Shown piece by piece: positions 59,602 through 64,000 of a stretch of 64,000 bases of DNA. The stretch comes from Sipunculus nudus. Taxonomy: Eukaryota; Annelida; Sipuncula; Golfingiida; Sipunculidae. Within the stretch, counting starts at the first letter, position 1; each line of letters opens with the position of its first letter. The notes under the pieces were generated by a model, which saw only the letters and a program-made list of their open reading frames with translations, had not been told where the DNA came from and did no database searches. The stretch lies in the NCBI GenBank assembly GCA_026874595.1, contig CM049316.1, forward strand, positions 43,971,695 through 44,035,694. Reading direction: 5' to 3'. The translations under genes were made by a program, and so were the position numbers.

Positions 59602-61404
59602 ATACATATATATATATGTTGGGCGGCTCTTTTGTGAAGCCTGTTCTAATCAATTAGACCTAAATTTTCGTAAAAAAATGAGGTTCGGATTTTTAAAACA
59701 TGTTCGGACAATGTATTATGTAGAGGGGTGAGTAATTAAAATAAAGCTCTCTCCCAGGTACCAAGTTTTTTTTACCATGCAGAATACGTTACAGTCACGT
59801 CAAGTACAAATTTTGTAATGAATATGTGCTCTTACCTCAGGCCTTGGCAGATTTGCCGTTAAAGCAGCGAGAACGCTATATACATATTACTATTAGTCGC
59901 CTCCCTCTGACAATAGAGCGGGACAATACATGCATTCTTCAAAATTGCACGATAAACCTTGGTTAGGAAGCATATAGATTTTTCCTACTTGACAAAGACT
60001 CACTGCTCAAAAATATCCCATTATTAAAACATAAAAAACAGTCCAACCGTTTGATATGTTTGTTTACGTTCTAACCAAACCAACCATGTACGAGAAAGAT
60101 ATCCATACCAGTACGCCTCCGGGCTAAATGTGATTGACAACCGGGTCCTGCGAGGTTGACGGGGACATTAACGAAGGGATTTACGCTTTAGTTTTTGTTG
60201 GTTAATTCCACACTCATAGGTTAATTTTAAGATAACAGGCTGTGTAGAATCAAATTTTTGTGATAGTGAGAGCAGTTATTACAATGCACTTTCCGACATT
60301 AGTAGCGTCACAACGCAATAAAGGTTCTATATCGGTCCCAGGAATGTCTGTTTTCAGTGGTAACAAGTTACCAGCTGGACTCAAACAACAGGTGTTTGGC
60401 TGTGATTGTGTGCATGTAAAACCTTTCATGTTCTAATGGCATCAGTGTTGACCTGGAAAATCAAGTTATCTGAAACGCAGCGTTGGTTTCTAATAAAACC
60501 CGCAGTATCCCATGACATACAGACCCATTTCAAACTGCATGTGGATCAGCAGCCACGTCATAAAGAAATAGATAAACAGGAAATAGGAATTTTATGACAC
60601 TGATATTACCCTGAGACAGGACAGATATATAGTAACCAGGGAGAGGATACAGAGGGGGTGGGGGTGGAGGGGATGGGTATGACCCCGCCCCTCTTTTTAT
60701 CAAGGGGTATGGTCAATATAATCATCCCCCTGCTATTCAGACAATAATATTTATATATTGAAAATAAAATATACTAATAATTAAAATTATAGACTTCGGT
60801 TCAATTTTTGAGATTGCTATGGAACATTATTCTAAACCTGGTTAAGAATTTAACTATACTGGAAACATACACCTCATACTAAAATGTAATATATTTAAAT
60901 TGTATCACACATACCATAAAAAGTAAAATATATTACCCGCCCATGCCTGCGAGTCACCCCGCTTCCTTGAAGATAAATTGACGCCACTGATAGCCAAATG
61001 AGATAAGAAATATTGTACTTCATGGCAGAGGATGATAGTCTGCACGGTAAAGAAAATCCCAACTTGATATTGTCATTATCTGTGTCAAGAATTGATAATG
61101 CGTTGCCTAAAATGCACCTTTATATAGAAAACACACTGTTTTGCTATCAGATTATCCTCACGAATATTAAGCTGCTTACGATAACTTCAAAATACATACT
61201 TACTTCTTTTTTTTCGAGGGTAAAAAAAATTAATTAAAAGAATGTCTTGGAAATATAATATTATACACGTGATACCAAAAATCAGCGCTGGATTTTGTGT
61301 CTTGCAACGTTTTCCTCAGTATACTTTTGCAAGCGATATATAAAGTTTCCGGGCACATCTATATTCCTCTACACCAGGGTATTGGGCGTAACCTTTCTAT
61401 TTCC
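59602..61404. other. No gene recognised
   Basis: AT-rich, with a G-rich stretch at 60654-60685. Nothing recognised. Confidence 0.4.
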
Positions 61405-61645
61405 ATGTATCCGTCTGGACAGTCGAGGGGTAAAACACTCGGCTCTCTCCGCTGGCGACCGGGGTTCGATCCCCTGCGTGGCTATGAGAGTGGGTTGTAG
61501 TTGCCCGTCCAAGGCCGGTGGTTTTCTCCGGGTTCTCCGGTTTCCTCCACCTGTTGACACTATCGAACGCCACCACCTGAGCCATGGAGAGTGGCTCGAT
61601 TAGTTGTAATAACTATTTCATCTAATCCATGTAAAATAAATATGT
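61405..61645 (+). mobile_element. tRNA-derived SINE with a conserved central domain
   Basis: An A-box region (TGGACAGTCGAGGGGTAAA, about 61415) and a B box (GGTTCGATCCC, 61463-61473) make up a tRNA-like head closed by GCGTGGC. The body carries GGTTTTCTCCGGGTTCTCCG then GTTTCCTCC (61519-61550), which I recall as the conserved core of a widespread animal SINE superfamily (MetaSINE-like; from memory). The 3' end is AT-rich, ending near AAAATAAATATG. Confidence 0.75.
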
Positions 61646-61879
61646 TTATAATCCGTCCCACCAGATACCGTTGAACTGTGTTTACCGGGCGCGCTAGTTA
61701 TTTTATCATAAACCGTTTACCGGTCCCGCGGTGTGCGGTTTGCGGAATACAGTATGACACACGCGATAAAATAAGTGTCTCTGTGGAAAACTGGATCCGT
61801 ATACCGCGCGTGGTATAGCGCCAATGGGTTCTGGCTACCACGTATAATCCCGCACGAACAAGCGAGTTTAGACATAATC

Positions 61880-62290
61880 GGGCCCTTATTTTAGTCAAGT
61901 CCGCACCACCCGAGTCCGAGTGCAAGTCCGAGTCCGGGCAACTCGAGTTCAAGTCCTTGAGGTTCGAGTCCAAGCCATCTTCTTTTAGACCAAGTATTTA
62001 TTTTTTACCCAAGTCCAAGTCCGAGTCCAATACAAATATCCTTAAAAAGCAATTTAAAATTAAAATTTCAGTTTATTGTGTATACTTTTAAGTTAGTTTA
62101 CATATGTTGTTACTGTTTTGATAAATTACATTAAGCTCTTGAAGCAGAGGTAAATCTTTGTATATACAGTGTTAATATTTTTCTTAATACTGTATTAGTA
62201 TCTTACACATGCATGTGTAAAGGTCTTAATAATATGGGTTTTTTGTTGGCCCAAGATGGACTCGGCTTGATTTCTCAAGTCCTTATCGAA
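61880..62290 (+). repeat. GAGTCC/AAGTCC-rich dispersed element, copy B
   Basis: It opens with AAGTCCGCACCACCCGAGTCC-type hexamers, has the same TTGAGGTTCGAGTCCAAG (exact B-box word) as copy A, and closes with GGACTCGGCTTG and TCAAGTCC. The AT-rich middle ACACATGCATGTGTAAAGG resembles the GCACATGTAAGAGCC block of copy A. Confidence 0.5.
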
Positions 62291-63304
62291 TAAAACGTAA
62301 ATATTGAGGCAGAATATATCATTCGATACCGATTTTACAGTGATTACAGGTGTATAGTTTGAACATGGTTGTAGTTATATACGACCTTAGAGCATGCAGA
62401 TGGCTGCGCATGCGCAAAAGAAACGTAAACGTCACCGTGCATGCACCCTTCCGCCAGAGGTTTTTTCGCATCTGTTTTGTTTGGGGACTGCGGGACAGCC
62501 ATGAATACTTGTCTGAACTGTCAATCTTTAAAATCAACATTTGTTACATTTCAATGAAACACCTGTTTACATTCCACATGCGCATGCTTACAAAATATTA
62601 CGTAAAAAAATTATCCAGTAAAGTCCATTCCACAAAAACACCCATGTTTATTTAATTTGCCTCGAAACCATTGTTCCCCTTCACTACATTTATACCTTAC
62701 AATCCCTAAACAGCAGTACCGAGCCTATGCAGTGTGGTCAGCGAGTTCTAATTCCATTTGTTCAGTGTGGTTCAGGAATATGGTATACACGTAATTACTG
62801 ACACATAATTAGTGTTTTAAGTCATTATTTAATGAACTGAGTGGGACAAACCTTCAACAATAATCTCCTTTCCGGAACAGGATGGCTGCAACGACGTTTC
62901 TTGGCTGATTGTTAAATTTCTTCCAGTCTTTATTGTATTTAGTTAATTAGTGCCAAGAAGGAGGTTGGCTGGATTTTAGGGAATACTCTTAATGAGCCAT
63001 CAATTCTCTACATGAACTGATAATTATTCCACGCATTGACTGCGAACCTTTCAAAAGCAAAATATCAAACAGATGGAAAGCCATCTAATTAACAGTTCAA
63101 AGACATAAACCGATCTTCATTATTTATTTTTTAAACAAGGTACTTGAGCTCAAAATGTCTTCCTCAAAGCGTGGCCTTTGTTAAATATAGAATACGTGCA
63201 TGGGCGTCCTCACTGTCATTCTTGTTACGTGCAGATAAATATATGTACAGTTGTAACTCGTCTCACTAGAAGTACCATATATTATATAAGCCTATTTGCA
63301 ATCC
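62291..63304. other. No gene recognised
   Basis: A 101-codon plus ORF at 62350 has no family signature. Nothing else recognised. Confidence 0.4.
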
Positions 63305-63690
63305 GGTGTAAAGGCTTCAGGTTAACAACCCCCCCCCCCCCCTCCGAATTTCAGGTTCCCCCCGATAACCCACAGGAGAAACCTAAACTAAATTTCAGTT
63401 GGATGTAATATTTAGAAAGGGGGGGGGGGGGGGTGTTAATCTGAAATGGGGAGGGGGCGGTGGTAATCTGAAAGGGGGCGAGAGGGTTGGGGGTTAGGGG
63501 CGGTGGTAATCTGAAATGGGAGAGGGGGTGGGGGTGGTGATAATCTGAAATGGGGGGGGGGGGGGGCGGGGGTAATCTGAAATATGGGAGGTCGCGATGG
63601 TAATCTGAAAGGGGGGCGAGGGTTTGGTGGGTTGGGGGCGGTGGTAATCTGAAATGGAGAGGGGTGGGGTGGGGGCGGTGGCCGTGTTGC
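63305..63690 (+). repeat. GGTGTAA-family element with an expanded G-rich minisatellite
   Basis: It starts GGTGTAAAGGCTTCAGGTTA. From 63437 a unit of about 27-44 bp, GGTAATCTGAAATGGG plus a G-rich filler, occurs seven times (TAATCTG at 63437, 63464, 63507, 63541, 63573, 63601 and 63645). The minus strand reads as proline-rich ORFs, clearly low complexity. The remaining 300 bp to the window end contain nothing recognised. Confidence 0.7.
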
Positions 63691-64000
63691 CCACACAAAT
63701 CCAGGTAAATTGCGTGGTCAGAACTAGACGGACTTTACTTGTCAGCCGATAGCTTTAGTTTCCATCTCACTTGGGTCAAAATAAACGGCAGGCTTCAAAG
63801 TGGTTGGAAGAAAACACTTAGATTATTTTTGCGATTTAACAAATTATCTTTTTTTAAGGGCAGTTGATTATTTATTTTAAGTGTAATACATTTTATCCAT
63901 CATATTCATAACTATAAAAACTACGTGATTAGATACTTAGAAGTGTATCTTATGTTTCGTCTGCTAAATCTTCAAATTTGAACGACCGTATACTAAGTAT

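Noticed and set aside
63351-63698. Proline-rich minus ORFs
   Set aside because: Low-complexity translation of the G-rich minisatellite in three frames.

Overview
This is an AT-rich, gene-poor eukaryotic window. Long homopolymer runs, many (TA)n and (CT)n microsatellites, tRNA-derived SINEs, 5'-truncated LINE tails, solo LTRs, miniature inverted-repeat elements and split genes rule out a bacterium or a virus. A neuropeptide receptor exon of the TRH/EFLamide-receptor type, together with the repeat types, suggests a marine lophotrochozoan, most likely a bivalve mollusc. That assignment is inference.

Only one coding exon is secure: the TM6-TM7 and helix-8 exon of a class A GPCR on the minus strand at 27342-27707. 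No exon for TM1-TM5 is visible, so the rest of the receptor lies outside the window or has been lost. Weaker coding candidates are a 120-residue ORF with its own TATA box inside a GC-rich, TIR-bounded element (6377-7255), a splice-flanked membrane-type exon at 3592-3760 (minus), and a possible two-exon micropeptide gene at 45702-46013 (plus).

Repeats dominate. 1-10 kb holds one end of a GGTGTAA element, a LINE C-terminus, the GC-rich element, AT-rich diverged repeats and a LINE 3' tail. 10-20 kb holds a GAGTCC-rich element, a 5'-truncated LINE, two SINEs, a nested SINE/MITE composite and a near-perfect palindrome. 20-34 kb holds paired dispersed repeats, solo LTR copy 1, the GPCR exon and AT arrays. 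35-46 kb holds two MITEs, solo LTR copy 2 and, 72 bp beyond it, a complete 431-bp miniature LTR retrotransposon. 46-64 kb holds diverged block duplications, a TIR-bounded tandem-repeat element, a 27-bp minisatellite, solo LTR copy 3, a SINE with a conserved central domain and a G-rich minisatellite.

The most notable object is the miniature LTR retrotransposon at 42227-42657. It has two 156-bp LTRs, a tRNA-Pro-like primer binding site, a polypurine tract and 119 bp of non-coding interior. Each LTR carries a tRNA-like A box, B box and T4 terminator, the layout of a pol III gene. It resembles the plant 5S-rRNA-bearing Cassandra TRIMs in concept, with a tRNA-like unit instead. The LTRs and this element sit in (TA)n tracts or TA-rich sites and share TGTTAC...GTAACA ends.
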